DNA from: Pseudaeromonas sp041911695
Lineage (GTDB): Bacteria > Pseudomonadota > Gammaproteobacteria > Enterobacterales > Aeromonadaceae
Assembly: GCA_041911695.1 (NCBI GenBank)
Contig: JAYROM010000144.1
Coordinates: 17,283 to 81,282, forward strand
Direction: 5' to 3'
DNA: 64,000 bases
The number at the start of each line of letters is the position of its first letter. Position 1 is the stretch's first letter. The position numbers and the translations under genes are program-made. This document shows positions 45,107-53,607 of this stretch, piece by piece. The notes beneath the pieces were generated by a model, which ran no database searches, was not told the origin of the DNA, and saw only the letters and a list, made by a program, of their open reading frames with translations.

Positions 45107-45128
45107 ACTCCGCTGCGGGCGATCTGAC

Positions 45129-45148
45129 ATCGGGCGCTTACGCCCGAT
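45129..45148. terminator. Stem-loop after envC
   Basis: ATCGGGCG-CTTA-CGCCCGAT (45129-45148) lies 22 bases after the envC stop and 15 bases before the end of the convergent cysteine-cluster gene. The downstream T tract is short (CTTAG), so it is a moderate terminator candidate. Confidence 0.55.
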
Positions 45149-45163
45149 CTTAGTCGCGGCACA

Positions 45164-45445
45164 CTATGCGGTCAGACGCTCCCACTCCGCAATCTCCAAC
45201 AGAGCCTCTTCCCGATTGTGGCCGCAAACATCTGCCATCGGCCGAAACCCCAGACAGACGGCAGGGCGACTGGGTAACCCGAACAGTTGGCAACGCCAGG
45301 CATCATCCAGCTGGACGCAAGGCACACCGGCGGGCTTACCCTCCGGCATGCCGGGGATGGGCGAGCTGATGCTCGGCGCGATGCAGCAGGCACCGCAGCC
45401 GCTGCGACACTCGACGCGGTCAGGTTGCGCTGACGACTGCAGCAT
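45164..45445 (-). CDS. YkgJ/YeiW-type cysteine cluster protein
   Basis: A small cysteine-cluster protein (93 residues from ATG 45445) with C-R-S-G-CGACC near the N-terminus, then GMPEGKPAGVPCVQL, CQLF and a C-terminal VCLGFRPMADVCGHNREEAL. The cysteines and spacing are those of the YkgJ group (UPF0153), presumed to bind zinc or an Fe-S cluster. It is very like E. coli YeiW. The start is uncertain: the frame is open to 45511, but that reaches the neighbour's promoter zone, and no start has a good ribosome site. Confidence 0.8.
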   Translation of the reverse strand: MLQSSAQPDRVECRSGCGACCIAPSISSPIPGMPEGKPAGVPCVQLDDAWRCQLFGLPSRPAVCLGFRPMADVCGHNREEALLEIAEWERLTA

Positions 45446-45584
45446 GATGATTTGCTGATTCAAGAGATATCCTAGACGTTGATCGGCCCATCCTGAGTGC
45501 GGATCAGCCATACTTATGATTCATTCGATGCCGTTCTATCGTATTGAACAGCGCAAGACGGTATCTGAACAGGAGGAGTTTCGC

Positions 45585-45977
45585 ATGCGTCTCACCGTGC
45601 ACCACAGTATCGACCTGCTGCCTCACTGGCAGGATAGCCTGCAAAAACTGCTGGCCGCTGACAATCTGCATCGAGATCAACTGTTGCATGTCGGCCACTG
45701 GCACGTCGCCACCTTCAATGACCGCGTGGTTGGCCTGGCCATTACCCGAGATGAGGAGATCCTCTACTTTGCGGTGCGCGATGTCACCCGCCGTCGCGGT
45801 ATTGGTCAGTATCTGTTAAGTGAAACCCTGACCTGGATGCATCAAGCTGGTTGTTCACAGGCGATGTTGTCAACCCATGCGGCGCGCGCCGAAGAGCATG
45901 CCGCCCTCGCCGCCTTCCTGCTGCATAATGGTTTCCAGCGCAATGGCGAACGCTACCTGCTGACCCTGAACCAGTAA
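45585..45977 (+). CDS. panM: PanM-like GNAT acetyltransferase (PanD maturation factor)
   Basis: A 130-residue GNAT protein. The acetyl-CoA loop region REVTRRRG-like (RDVTRRRGIGQYLL) and the overall length (127 in E. coli) match PanM/PanZ, which binds aspartate decarboxylase PanD and triggers its self-cleavage in pantothenate synthesis. ATG 45585 follows AGGAGG (45571-45576); the frame is open to 45516. panD is not in this window. The PanM call rests on the GNAT core and length; another small GNAT is possible. Confidence 0.75.
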   Translation: MRLTVHHSIDLLPHWQDSLQKLLAADNLHRDQLLHVGHWHVATFNDRVVGLAITRDEEILYFAVRDVTRRRGIGQYLLSETLTWMHQAGCSQAMLSTHAARAEEHAALAAFLLHNGFQRNGERYLLTLNQ

Positions 45978-45990
45978 GCCCCATCGACAC

Positions 45991-46020
45991 GACAACGGGG
46001 GCCGCCAAGCCCCCGTTGTC
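45991..46020. terminator. Strong hairpin between panM-like gene and glpX
   Basis: A 12-bp perfect stem (45991-46002 with 46009-46020, loop CGCCAA) separates the convergent genes. No U tract follows on either side, so the terminator role is likely but not classical. Confidence 0.6.
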
Positions 46021-46081
46021 GCTATGTGCCATCCAGAACGCGCGCCAATCAGTCAGCCACCCGGCCCTAGCGGCGAGTCAC

Positions 46082-47089
46082 TCAGAGCACGATATCGCGC
46101 AGCTGCTGATCCTTGCGTTCCAGATAATGGGTCGACTTGATACGACGAATGGTGCGAGACTTGCCGCGGATCAGCAAAGTTTCGGTGGTGGCCAGCACAC
46201 CATCACTGGTGATGCCATCCAGCAGATCGCCCTTGGTGATACCGGTCACCGAGATGATGACGTTATCAGTCCGCACCATATCGTCGAGCTGCAGCACGGT
46301 TTCCGCCGCAATCCCCATCCGTGCGCAGCGGGCCAGCTCTTCCTCACCCAACTGACGGTTCTCTGCGGTATCGCCCTTGACCTTGTGACGTGGCCACAGA
46401 CGACCCTGCATATCGCCATCCAATGCGCGGACCACCGCAGCTGACACCACCCCTTCCGGGGCACCGCCGATGCAGTACAACATGTCGATTTCGTTATCCG
46501 GCAGACAGGTCAGCACCGAAGCGGCCACGTCGCCATCCGGAATGGCAAACACGCGCACGCCCATCTCCTGCATTTCGCGGATCGCCGCCTCATGGCGTGG
46601 CTTGGCCAGTGTGATCACACTCAGGCGCTGTAATGGCTTGTCGAGGGCCGCCGCCACCGCATGCAGATTGTCAGACAACGGGCGGTTCATATCGATCACG
46701 CCTTTGGCCTTGTAACCGACGATCAGCTTTTCCATATACATATCCGGCGCCATCATGAAACCGCCGCGCGCCGCAGCCGCCAGCACAGCGACCGCATTGG
46801 CCTGCCCCATGGCGGTCATGCGCGTGCCGTCGATCGGATCGACCGCGATATCCACTGCATCGCCACCGGCCCCGACCTTCTCGCCGATATACAGCATCGG
46901 GGCTTCATCAATCTCCCCCTCGCCGATGACGATCTCACCATCAATCTCGATCTGGTTGAGGACCAGGCGCATGGCCTCAACGGCGGCACCGTCAGCCAGG
47001 TTCTTGTCGCCGCGGCCCAGCCACTTGTAGCCGGCCAGCGCGGCGGCTTCGGTCACACGGGAAAACTCAATCGCCAGTTCACGTTTCAT
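46082..47089 (-). CDS. glpX: Fructose-1,6-bisphosphatase class II
   Basis: GlpX (335 residues, E. coli 336) dephosphorylates fructose 1,6-bisphosphate in gluconeogenesis. Family motifs are GRGDKNLADGAAVEAMR, IVIGEGEIDEAPMLYIGE (metal site) and the Li-sensitive phosphatase signature DIAVDPIDGTRMTAMGQ. Later blocks are GGAPEGVVSAAVVRALDGDMQGRL and ISVTGITKGDLLDGI. It stands alone, without glpFK, and diverges from the porin. With pckA and gpmI it completes much of the gluconeogenic set in this window. Confidence 0.97.
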   Translation of the reverse strand: MKRELAIEFSRVTEAAALAGYKWLGRGDKNLADGAAVEAMRLVLNQIEIDGEIVIGEGEIDEAPMLYIGEKVGAGGDAVDIAVDPIDGTRMTAMGQANAVAVLAAAARGGFMMAPDMYMEKLIVGYKAKGVIDMNRPLSDNLHAVAAALDKPLQRLSVITLAKPRHEAAIREMQEMGVRVFAIPDGDVAASVLTCLPDNEIDMLYCIGGAPEGVVSAAVVRALDGDMQGRLWPRHKVKGDTAENRQLGEEELARCARMGIAAETVLQLDDMVRTDNVIISVTGITKGDLLDGITSDGVLATTETLLIRGKSRTIRRIKSTHYLERKDQQLRDIVL

Positions 47090-47210
47090 TACTGTCTACC
47101 TGTGGAAATGCGGAATGTGGAAACCGCGCGCATTCTAGCACCGCAGACAAACCTTTTCCTGCTCAAAAAAACAGCGCCTTATCGACCGTAAGCCATAAAA
47201 GCTTCATCGA

Positions 47211-47233
47211 CTCGTCACCGAACCGTCATCCAC
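47211..47233 (+). promoter_or_regulatory. Weak Pho-box-like direct repeat upstream of the porin
   Basis: CGTCAC (47213-47218) and CGTCAT (47224-47229) repeat at exactly 11 bp, the period of PhoB half sites (CTGTCAT). The spacer is GC-rich, unlike a classical Pho box, so this is a weak candidate about 75 bases before the porin start. Confidence 0.25.
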
Positions 47234-47302
47234 CCCCCCTAGCATGACTCGCGTCAATAACCCTCGGCACCTGATGCCAATAAAACTTAACAAGGACTTA
47301 TG

Positions 47303-48406
47303 ATGCACAAGTTGACTGTGATTGCTGCCACCCTGCTCGTTGCCACCTCTGCGGCCCAGGCGGCCGAAGTATTCAAGAATGAACAGGTTACCGTCGATGC
47401 CTACGGTCGCATCTACGCCGGTCAGTTCATGGGCACCAAGAAAGACAGCGCTGCGACCAGCACCAACGATTACAGTGCCAAAGTGGGTGCCAACCAGTTC
47501 ATCCGTTTTGGTGTCAAGGCTGACAGCGCTATCTCCGGCACCCTGAAGGCGGTGGGTCAATACGAAGCCCAGTTCAACATCGGTGATAGCGAGAAGATCA
47601 ACAACGTCTCCTGTACCACCACCTCGCCGTCGGCTGGCACCTACTCCACCACCTGTAAGGATGACAAGGTGCGTACCCGTCTGGCGTTTGCCGGTGTGAA
47701 GTCGGATAACTGGGGCCAGATCACCTTCGGTCGTCAGAAGGGCGCCATCTCGCAGATCGCCGACTGGACTGACGTTTCGCTGTCCGATGGCTACGGCGCC
47801 GATGCACTGGGCCGTAACGCCGACACCTACGGTACCGGCCGCTCCTCCAACGTGCTGAAGTACTCGGGCAAGTTTGGCGGCACCCAGCTGGAAGCCAACT
47901 ACAAGTTCGATGGCAACGGCACCGAACACAAGGATGATGCCGCCGCCAACGCCGCCTACGGCGTGTCTGCCAGCTACACCCTGCCGATGGGTCTGTCTGC
48001 TGGTCTGGGCTACAACGTTGGCGTGCGCAACGTCTCCGGCGCCAACGATGCCAAGCTGCTGGTCGCTGGTGTGAAGTTTGACAACAAGTCCGCCTATGCC
48101 GCGCTGAACTACGGCAAGGGCACCGACTTCCTGGCCGTTGGTACCGACCACACCGCCTGGGAAGTCGCGACCGGTTACAACTTCGTCAATGGCTTCGGTG
48201 TGCTGGCGATGTACAACAAGCAGAAATCCGATACTGCCGGCGTGAAGACCGACACCGTGGATTACTACACCCTGGGTGCCCAGTACCAGTTCAACAAGGC
48301 TGCCCGCGTGATTGCCGAATACCGCATCCAGAACCTGGACAACAATGCCGCCAAGGCTGAAGCCATCAAGGATGACTACCAGCTGGCCGCCCGCTACGAC
48401 TTCTAA
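47303..48406 (+). CDS. General porin, Gram-negative outer membrane
   Basis: A 367-residue trimeric-type porin. The signal peptide is MHKLTVIAATLLVATSAAQA, and the mature protein starts AEVFKNEQVTVDAYGRIYAGQF, the first beta strand. Strands alternate with D/G/T-rich loops. A cysteine pair (CTTTSPSAGTYSTTC) lies in an external loop, and PxxGR-type strand segments (WGQITFGRQKG) recur. The protein ends AARYDF, with the C-terminal Phe needed for BAM insertion. Two ATGs are adjacent (47300, 47303); AAGGA at 47292-47296 favours the second. Which solutes pass is not evident. Confidence 0.93.
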   Translation: MHKLTVIAATLLVATSAAQAAEVFKNEQVTVDAYGRIYAGQFMGTKKDSAATSTNDYSAKVGANQFIRFGVKADSAISGTLKAVGQYEAQFNIGDSEKINNVSCTTTSPSAGTYSTTCKDDKVRTRLAFAGVKSDNWGQITFGRQKGAISQIADWTDVSLSDGYGADALGRNADTYGTGRSSNVLKYSGKFGGTQLEANYKFDGNGTEHKDDAAANAAYGVSASYTLPMGLSAGLGYNVGVRNVSGANDAKLLVAGVKFDNKSAYAALNYGKGTDFLAVGTDHTAWEVATGYNFVNGFGVLAMYNKQKSDTAGVKTDTVDYYTLGAQYQFNKAARVIAEYRIQNLDNNAAKAEAIKDDYQLAARYDF

Positions 48407-48432
48407 GTCGTCAGTCAGCGCCTCGCCGACAA

Positions 48433-48463
48433 ACAAAAGGCGCCCTCCGGGGCGCCTTGTTCA
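48433..48463 (+). terminator. Rho-independent terminator of the porin gene
   Basis: AAGGCGCC pairs with GGCGCCTT around CCTCCGG within 48437-48458, flanked by an A run on the left and TTGTT on the right. Confidence 0.85.
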
Positions 48464-48494
48464 TATCCGTGATCCGTCAACCTACGCATGAGGC

Positions 48495-49166
48495 TTAAAC
48501 ACTGTCCTGTGGCGCATGGTACTGACTGACGATATCGCGGGAAGAGCGGTACACATCGGGGATCTGATCCAGCGCACTGACGGTAATCCCCAAGTCGCGC
48601 AACAAGCCATCGCGCAGTGAGTAGATCCAGCCATGCACCGACAGCGCCTGACCGCGTTTCCAGGCGTTCTGCACTATGGTGGTGTAACAGACGTTGGCCA
48701 CCTGCTCGAGCACATTCAGCTCACACAGGTAATCCTGGCGCTCGTGCTGATCGGAGATCTCCTCAATCTGTTCACGGTACTTGTAGTAGATGTCCTTGAT
48801 GTTGCGCAGCCAGTTATCGATCAGGCCGTGCTCGTCATTGCCCATCGCCGCAATCACCCCACCGCAGCGATAATGGCCGGTGATGATGATGTGTTTGACC
48901 TTGAGCACATCAACCGCGTACTGGATCACCGACAGACAGTTAAAGTCGGTGTGGATCACCAGATTGGCCACATTGCGGTGTACAAACACGTCACCCGGCA
49001 GCAACCCCATCAACTCGTTGGCCGGTACGCGGCTATCGGCACAGCCGATCCACAGATACTCTGGCGCCTGTTGCTGCGACAGTTTCTCGAAAAAGTGCGG
49101 ATCCTCCGCCTTGATACGGTCTGCCCACTCACGGTTCTGTTCAAACAGATGGTTCAACAAGCGCAT
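48495..49166 (-). CDS. can: Beta-class carbonic anhydrase
   Basis: A 223-residue beta-carbonic anhydrase that interconverts CO2 and bicarbonate, the substrate of Ppc. Zinc-site residues are Cys42 and Asp44 in WIGCADSRVP, and the His and Cys of TGHYRCGGV (about 98 and 101). The MRLLNHLFEQNREWADRIKAEDPHFF start and the length match E. coli Can (220). It converges with the porin gene and is followed by pmbA further left-to-right on the same strand. Confidence 0.97.
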   Translation of the reverse strand: MRLLNHLFEQNREWADRIKAEDPHFFEKLSQQQAPEYLWIGCADSRVPANELMGLLPGDVFVHRNVANLVIHTDFNCLSVIQYAVDVLKVKHIIITGHYRCGGVIAAMGNDEHGLIDNWLRNIKDIYYKYREQIEEISDQHERQDYLCELNVLEQVANVCYTTIVQNAWKRGQALSVHGWIYSLRDGLLRDLGITVSALDQIPDVYRSSRDIVSQYHAPQDSV

Positions 49167-49230
49167 GGCACTCCCTCGTCTGCGTCATGATGCCGTGGCG
49201 GCCGTTGGCCGCCGTCTAGTTACCTGTCAC

Positions 49231-50574
49231 CTAGTTCCCGGCCACTTTCATGGCTTCAATCAAGATCGAGCCGGTCTGCAGGCTGGAGCGGGTCTCCACA
49301 TCGCTGCCCACGGCCACGATCTGACGGAACATGTCGCGCAGGTGGCCCGCAATGGTGATCTCCTCCACAGGATAGGCGATCTCACCGTTTTCTACCCAGA
49401 ATCCGGCCGCCCCGCGCGAGTAGTCGCCGGTGACGATATTGACCCCCTGGCCCATCAATTCGGTGACCAGCAAACCGGTGCCCATCTGGCGCAACAGGGC
49501 ATCCAGCCCCTCGCCGCGTCCCTGCACGAACCAGTTGTGAATGCCGCCGGCATGGCCGGTCGAGTGCATCCCCAGCTTGCGGGCGGAATAGGTGGTCAAC
49601 AGATAGGTCTCGAGCACCCCGTTGCGAATAATCGCCGCATCCTTGGTGCGGACCCCTTCAGCGTCGAACGGTGAACTGGCAAGGCCTCGAGCCAACCAAG
49701 GACGCTCCTCGATCTGTAACCACTCAGGGAACAGTTGCTGACCGAGCGAATCGAGCAAGAACGAGGATTTACGATACAGGCTGCCACCACTGATGGCACC
49801 GACCAGGTGGCCAAACAGGCTGGTGGCCGCCTCCGGCGCAAACAGCACCGGCACGGTACAGGTGGCAATCTTGCGCGCCCCCAGACGCGAGACCGTGCGT
49901 TCCACGGCCTCCTCGGCAATGCGTTCCGGCGTCCACAGGTCACGCAGATCGCGACAGGTGGAGTAGCCATAATCGCGTTGCATCTCGCCATCCTGCTCGC
50001 CAATCAGTACGCAGCTCAGCGAATGGCGCGAGCCGGCATAGCCTTTAACGAAACCGTGGCTATTGCCGTAGACCTTGATGCCATAGTGGCTGGTATAGCT
50101 ACCGCCATCGGAGTGGCGAATGCGCGGATCGGCGGCCAAGGCATGCAGTTCGCAGCGGCGCGCCAGCTCGATGCCGGCTTGCGGGTCCGCGGCCTGCGGG
50201 AACAATAGCTCGACCTCGGGGGCGTCCCACGCCAGCCAGTCGGCATCGGCCAGTCCGGCACACGGGTCGGCCGAGGTATGGCGCGAAATCTCCAGCGCGG
50301 CTTCGACCGCATGGCGCACGGCCGCCTCGCCCAGATCAGTGGTCGACGACGAGCCCTTGCAGCCATCGCGATAGATGGCAATGCCCAGCGCGCCATCCTT
50401 GTTGAACTCGATGTTCTCCACCTCACCGGCGCGGGTGCTCACCGAGATCCCGGTCTGGCGACTGATCGATACCTCGGCACTGTCGGCGCCGAGTTGGCGG
50501 GCGGTGTCCAACGCCCGGGCCACAACGGCTTCCAGACGGGCCTGTTCTTCGCGGATCTGCTGCTGCAATGGCAT
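49231..50574 (-). CDS. pmbA: Metalloprotease subunit PmbA (TldE)
   Basis: PmbA/TldE (447 residues) is the non-catalytic partner of TldD; together they trim microcin precursors and CcdA-like antitoxins and degrade unfolded peptides. Family features are EVSISRQTGISVSTRAGEVENIEFN at the N-terminus, GGSLYRKSSFLLDSLG, and RGAAGFWVENGEIAYPVEEITIAG near the end. The HExxxH of TldD is absent, as expected. ATG 50574 is preferred over the upstream GTG at 50589. It diverges from yjgA as in E. coli, and its partner tldD lies just beyond yjgA, unusually close. Confidence 0.96.
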   Translation of the reverse strand: MPLQQQIREEQARLEAVVARALDTARQLGADSAEVSISRQTGISVSTRAGEVENIEFNKDGALGIAIYRDGCKGSSSTTDLGEAAVRHAVEAALEISRHTSADPCAGLADADWLAWDAPEVELLFPQAADPQAGIELARRCELHALAADPRIRHSDGGSYTSHYGIKVYGNSHGFVKGYAGSRHSLSCVLIGEQDGEMQRDYGYSTCRDLRDLWTPERIAEEAVERTVSRLGARKIATCTVPVLFAPEAATSLFGHLVGAISGGSLYRKSSFLLDSLGQQLFPEWLQIEERPWLARGLASSPFDAEGVRTKDAAIIRNGVLETYLLTTYSARKLGMHSTGHAGGIHNWFVQGRGEGLDALLRQMGTGLLVTELMGQGVNIVTGDYSRGAAGFWVENGEIAYPVEEITIAGHLRDMFRQIVAVGSDVETRSSLQTGSILIEAMKVAGN

Positions 50575-50695
50575 GCTGTCTCGTCTCACTGCTGACTTAC
50601 CTGGTCGAGCAGCCTATCACAGCGCGGCAATCAACGGGAGAAGCTGCTAACATATCCGCCATCCCCTACTACATACGGCATCGCCGACACCGACT

Positions 50696-51226
50696 ATGCA
50701 CAATCAATTCGACGACACCCATGATGACGAGTGGGAATATGAAGGTCCGAGCAAGAGTGAACTCAAGCGCGAATCGGAAAAGCAACAAGCGTTGGGCGAG
50801 GCGCTGATCGCGCTCAAGCCGACCGAGCTGGCCAAGGTACCACTGGATGAGGAGCTGGCCGACGCCATCGAACTCGCCCATCGCCTGCAGGGCAAACGCG
50901 AGGCGCTGCGCCGCCAGCGCCAGTTCCTCGGCCGGCTGATGCGCAGCCGCGACCTGGAGCCGATCGAACAGGCACTGGCGCAAATCCGCAGCCAGCACGC
51001 CGCCGGTAACGCCCGCCTGCACCGCTTGGAGCAGTGGCGTGAACGCCTGCTGACCGGCGGGGATGACGCCATCAACGCCCTGCTGGCCGAGCATCCTTTG
51101 CTGGATCGACAGAAATTGCGCCAACTGGTGCGCCAAGCGCGTAAAGAGCAGGAAGCGGCCAAGCCGCTGGTCGCCTTCCGTGAACTGTTCCAGTATCTGC
51201 GCAGCGAGCTCGAAGAGACGCTATAA
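50696..51226 (+). CDS. yjgA: Ribosome-associated protein DarP/YjgA (DUF615)
   Basis: A 176-residue, charged, mostly helical protein of the DUF615 family, now called DarP in E. coli, which binds late 50S precursors. Family segments are KSELKRESEKQQALGEALIAL, LAKVPLDEELADAIELAHRL, KREALRRQRQFLGRLMR and AFRELFQYLR. It diverges from pmbA, the conserved pair in gammaproteobacteria, and is followed by a strong terminator. Confidence 0.95.
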   Translation: MHNQFDDTHDDEWEYEGPSKSELKRESEKQQALGEALIALKPTELAKVPLDEELADAIELAHRLQGKREALRRQRQFLGRLMRSRDLEPIEQALAQIRSQHAAGNARLHRLEQWRERLLTGGDDAINALLAEHPLLDRQKLRQLVRQARKEQEAAKPLVAFRELFQYLRSELEETL

Positions 51227-51260
51227 CGCAGTGCTAGATAGCAAGGACGCTATCCACGAC

Positions 51261-51289
51261 AACGGGGCCCGCAGGCCCCGTTTCGTTTG
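51261..51289 (+). terminator. Terminator after yjgA
   Basis: AACGGGGCC (51261-51269) pairs with GGCCCCGTT (51274-51282) around CGCA, followed by TCGTTTGG. It also separates the convergent tldD. Confidence 0.8.
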
Positions 51290-51323
51290 GTGTTGCCACC
51301 GGAATATTACCGCCACGTCCGTC

Positions 51324-52766
51324 TCAGCGCGTTCCGCCGACCGTCATCATATCCAGCTTCAGCGTCGGCTGGCCGACCCCGACCGGACAGCTCTGCCCGT
51401 CCTTGCCACAGACCCCGACCCCGGCATCCAGCGCCAGATCGTTACCGACCATCGACACCTGCTGCATCGCTTCCGGCCCGTTGCCAATCAGGGTGGCCCC
51501 CTTGATCGGTGCGGTAATCCGGCCATCCTCAATCAAATAGGCTTCCGAGGCGGAGAACACGAACTTGCCGGAGGTGATGTCAACCTGGCCACCGCCGAAG
51601 TTCGGCGCGTAGATCCCCTGCTTGACCGAGGCGATGATCTCCGCCGGATCATGCTCGCCAGCCAGCATATAGGTGTTGGTCATGCGCGGCATCGGCAGGT
51701 GGGCATAGGATTCGCGACGGCCGTTGCCGGTCGGCGCTACCCCCATCAGGCGGGCGTTTAGCTTGTCCTGCAGGTAACCCTTGAGGATGCCGTTCTCGAT
51801 CAGCACGTTGTACTGACCGGCGGTGCCCTCGTCATCAATACTCACCGAGCCGCGACGGCCGAACAGGGTGCCATCATCGACAATCGTGCAGTGCTTCGAG
51901 GCGACCTGCTGGCCGACCCGGTCGGCAAACGCCGAGGAGCCCTTACGGTTGAAGTCGCCCTCCAGACCGTGGCCGACCGCCTCGTGCAACAGCACGCCCG
52001 GCCAGCCCGGGCCGAGCACCACCGGCATGCTGCCAGCTGGCGCATCAATCGCCTCGATATTCACCAGCGCCTGGCGTACCGCCTCACGCACATAACCCAG
52101 CGCGCGGATCTCATCACCCTGCGGCTCGAAGAAGTAGTCATAACCAAAGCGCCCGCCCCCGCCTGCACCGCCACGCTCGCGGCGGCCATTGCGCTCGACC
52201 AGCACGCTACAGTTGAGGCGCACCAGCGGGCGGATATCGGCGGCCAGGGTGCCATCACTGCCAGCCACCAGCACCTGCTCGTAGACGCCGCTCAGCGAGG
52301 CGATCACCTGGGTCACCGCCGGGTCGAGCGTACGGGCAAAGCGGTCCATCTGCTCAAGCAGGGCGATTTTTTGCTGACGCGGAATGCTGCCCAGCGGATC
52401 AAGAGCGATATAGCGCGACACCGCCTGCTGGCGCTGCCAGGCCTGCACCTGGCCTTCGCCGCCACTGCGGGCAATGCCGCGTGCGGCGGTCACCGCCTGT
52501 TCGAGGGCCAGCAAACTGATCTCGTCCGAATAGGCAAAGCCGGTCTTCTCGCCACTGATGGCGCGCACGCCGACCCCCTGGTCGATGTTGTAGCTGCCAT
52601 CCTTGACGATGCCGTCTTCCAGCACCCAGGACTCGTGAATGCTGCCCTGAAAATAGAAATCAGCGTAATCGACCTGATGGGTACACACCTGCCCGAGCAA
52701 GCGGGCCAGCGTGTTGTCATCCAGATCATGCGGCAGCAGCAGGTGTTCAGCGACTTGGTTCAGCAT
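51324..52766 (-). CDS. tldD: Metalloprotease TldD
   Basis: TldD (480 residues, E. coli 481) is the zinc-dependent catalytic subunit of the TldD/TldE protease. The metal motif HEAVGH (HExxxH) is in LLHEAVGHGLEGDFNRKGSSAF; the conserved GTAGQYNVLIENGILKGYLQDKLNA and the C-terminal CGKDGQSCPVGVGQPTLKLDMMTVGGT are also present. It overlaps the upstream amidase gene by 7 bases. The order amidase-tldD downstream of yhdP and rng is conserved in enterics and vibrios. Confidence 0.98.
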   Translation of the reverse strand: MLNQVAEHLLLPHDLDDNTLARLLGQVCTHQVDYADFYFQGSIHESWVLEDGIVKDGSYNIDQGVGVRAISGEKTGFAYSDEISLLALEQAVTAARGIARSGGEGQVQAWQRQQAVSRYIALDPLGSIPRQQKIALLEQMDRFARTLDPAVTQVIASLSGVYEQVLVAGSDGTLAADIRPLVRLNCSVLVERNGRRERGGAGGGGRFGYDYFFEPQGDEIRALGYVREAVRQALVNIEAIDAPAGSMPVVLGPGWPGVLLHEAVGHGLEGDFNRKGSSAFADRVGQQVASKHCTIVDDGTLFGRRGSVSIDDEGTAGQYNVLIENGILKGYLQDKLNARLMGVAPTGNGRRESYAHLPMPRMTNTYMLAGEHDPAEIIASVKQGIYAPNFGGGQVDITSGKFVFSASEAYLIEDGRITAPIKGATLIGNGPEAMQQVSMVGNDLALDAGVGVCGKDGQSCPVGVGQPTLKLDMMTVGGTR

Positions 52767-53593
52767 GACTCGTCATCTCTCCAGGCGCCCGTCAGGCGGG
52801 CATGTTGCAGCACCGGCATGGTACTGCGCACACGGGTTAACAATTCCGGCTGCAGGGGGATAGCCTGCCAGCCCGGGGTCTCCGGCTGACACGCACGCAC
52901 CTCGCCCCACGGATCGATAATCATCGAATGGCCCCAGGTCTGGCGCCCGCCGGCATGGGTGCCGCACTGGTTGGCCGCCAGCACATAACACTGGTTCTCA
53001 ATGGCACGCGCTTGCAACAGCGGTTGCCAGTGCGCGGCACCGGTGACCGCAGTGAAGGCGGCCGGTACCAGCAGGATGTCGGCCCCTTGCGCGCGCAGGC
53101 GGCGATACAGCTCGGGAAAGCGCACATCGTAGCAGATGGATAACCCCACGCCACCAAAAGGTGTCTCGACGACAACCGCCTGCTCGCCGGGCGCAAAGCT
53201 CTCCGACTCCCGATAGCGGCCATGACTGTCAGCCACATCGACATCAAACAGGTGGATCTTGTGATAGTGGGCGCGTAGCTGGCCCTGCGGGTCATACAAC
53301 AAAGTGGTGGTGTGAAGGCGGGGCTCACCGGCGATGCGGGTCGGTAACGAGCCGGCCACCAGCCACAAGTCATGCTCGCGACTCCAGGCGGCCAGCTGTT
53401 GCTGGATCGGGCCGTCGCCTAAGGGCTCGGCCAGTGCCTGGTAAGCGTCTCGACTGCCCAAACAGGCAAAGTTCTCTGGCAGCAGCACTAACGCCGGCCG
53501 CGCCGCCGGCAAGCTCGCCAATAGCTGGCCGATGGCTGCGCGGTTTGGCGTCCAGTCCGGCTGGCTATTAAGTTGCAGCACGATCAACTGCAT
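52760..53593 (-). CDS. Carbon-nitrogen hydrolase family amidase (Nit1-like)
   Basis: A 277-residue member of the nitrilase superfamily. The catalytic triad is visible: Glu in LLPENFACLG, Lys in HYHKIHLFDVD and Cys in LSICYDVRFPELY. The HLFDVDV and DVRFPELYR segments are those of Nit1-type enzymes that hydrolyse deaminated glutathione as a repair reaction. ATG 53593 follows GGAGGT with 6-base spacing; two GTG codons just upstream are less likely. It lies between yhdP and tldD in one transcription unit. The substrate is inferred from the family. Confidence 0.88.
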   Translation of the reverse strand: MQLIVLQLNSQPDWTPNRAAIGQLLASLPAARPALVLLPENFACLGSRDAYQALAEPLGDGPIQQQLAAWSREHDLWLVAGSLPTRIAGEPRLHTTTLLYDPQGQLRAHYHKIHLFDVDVADSHGRYRESESFAPGEQAVVVETPFGGVGLSICYDVRFPELYRRLRAQGADILLVPAAFTAVTGAAHWQPLLQARAIENQCYVLAANQCGTHAGGRQTWGHSMIIDPWGEVRACQPETPGWQAIPLQPELLTRVRSTMPVLQHARLTGAWRDDESC

Positions 53594-53607
53594 CACCACA
53601 CCTCCAG

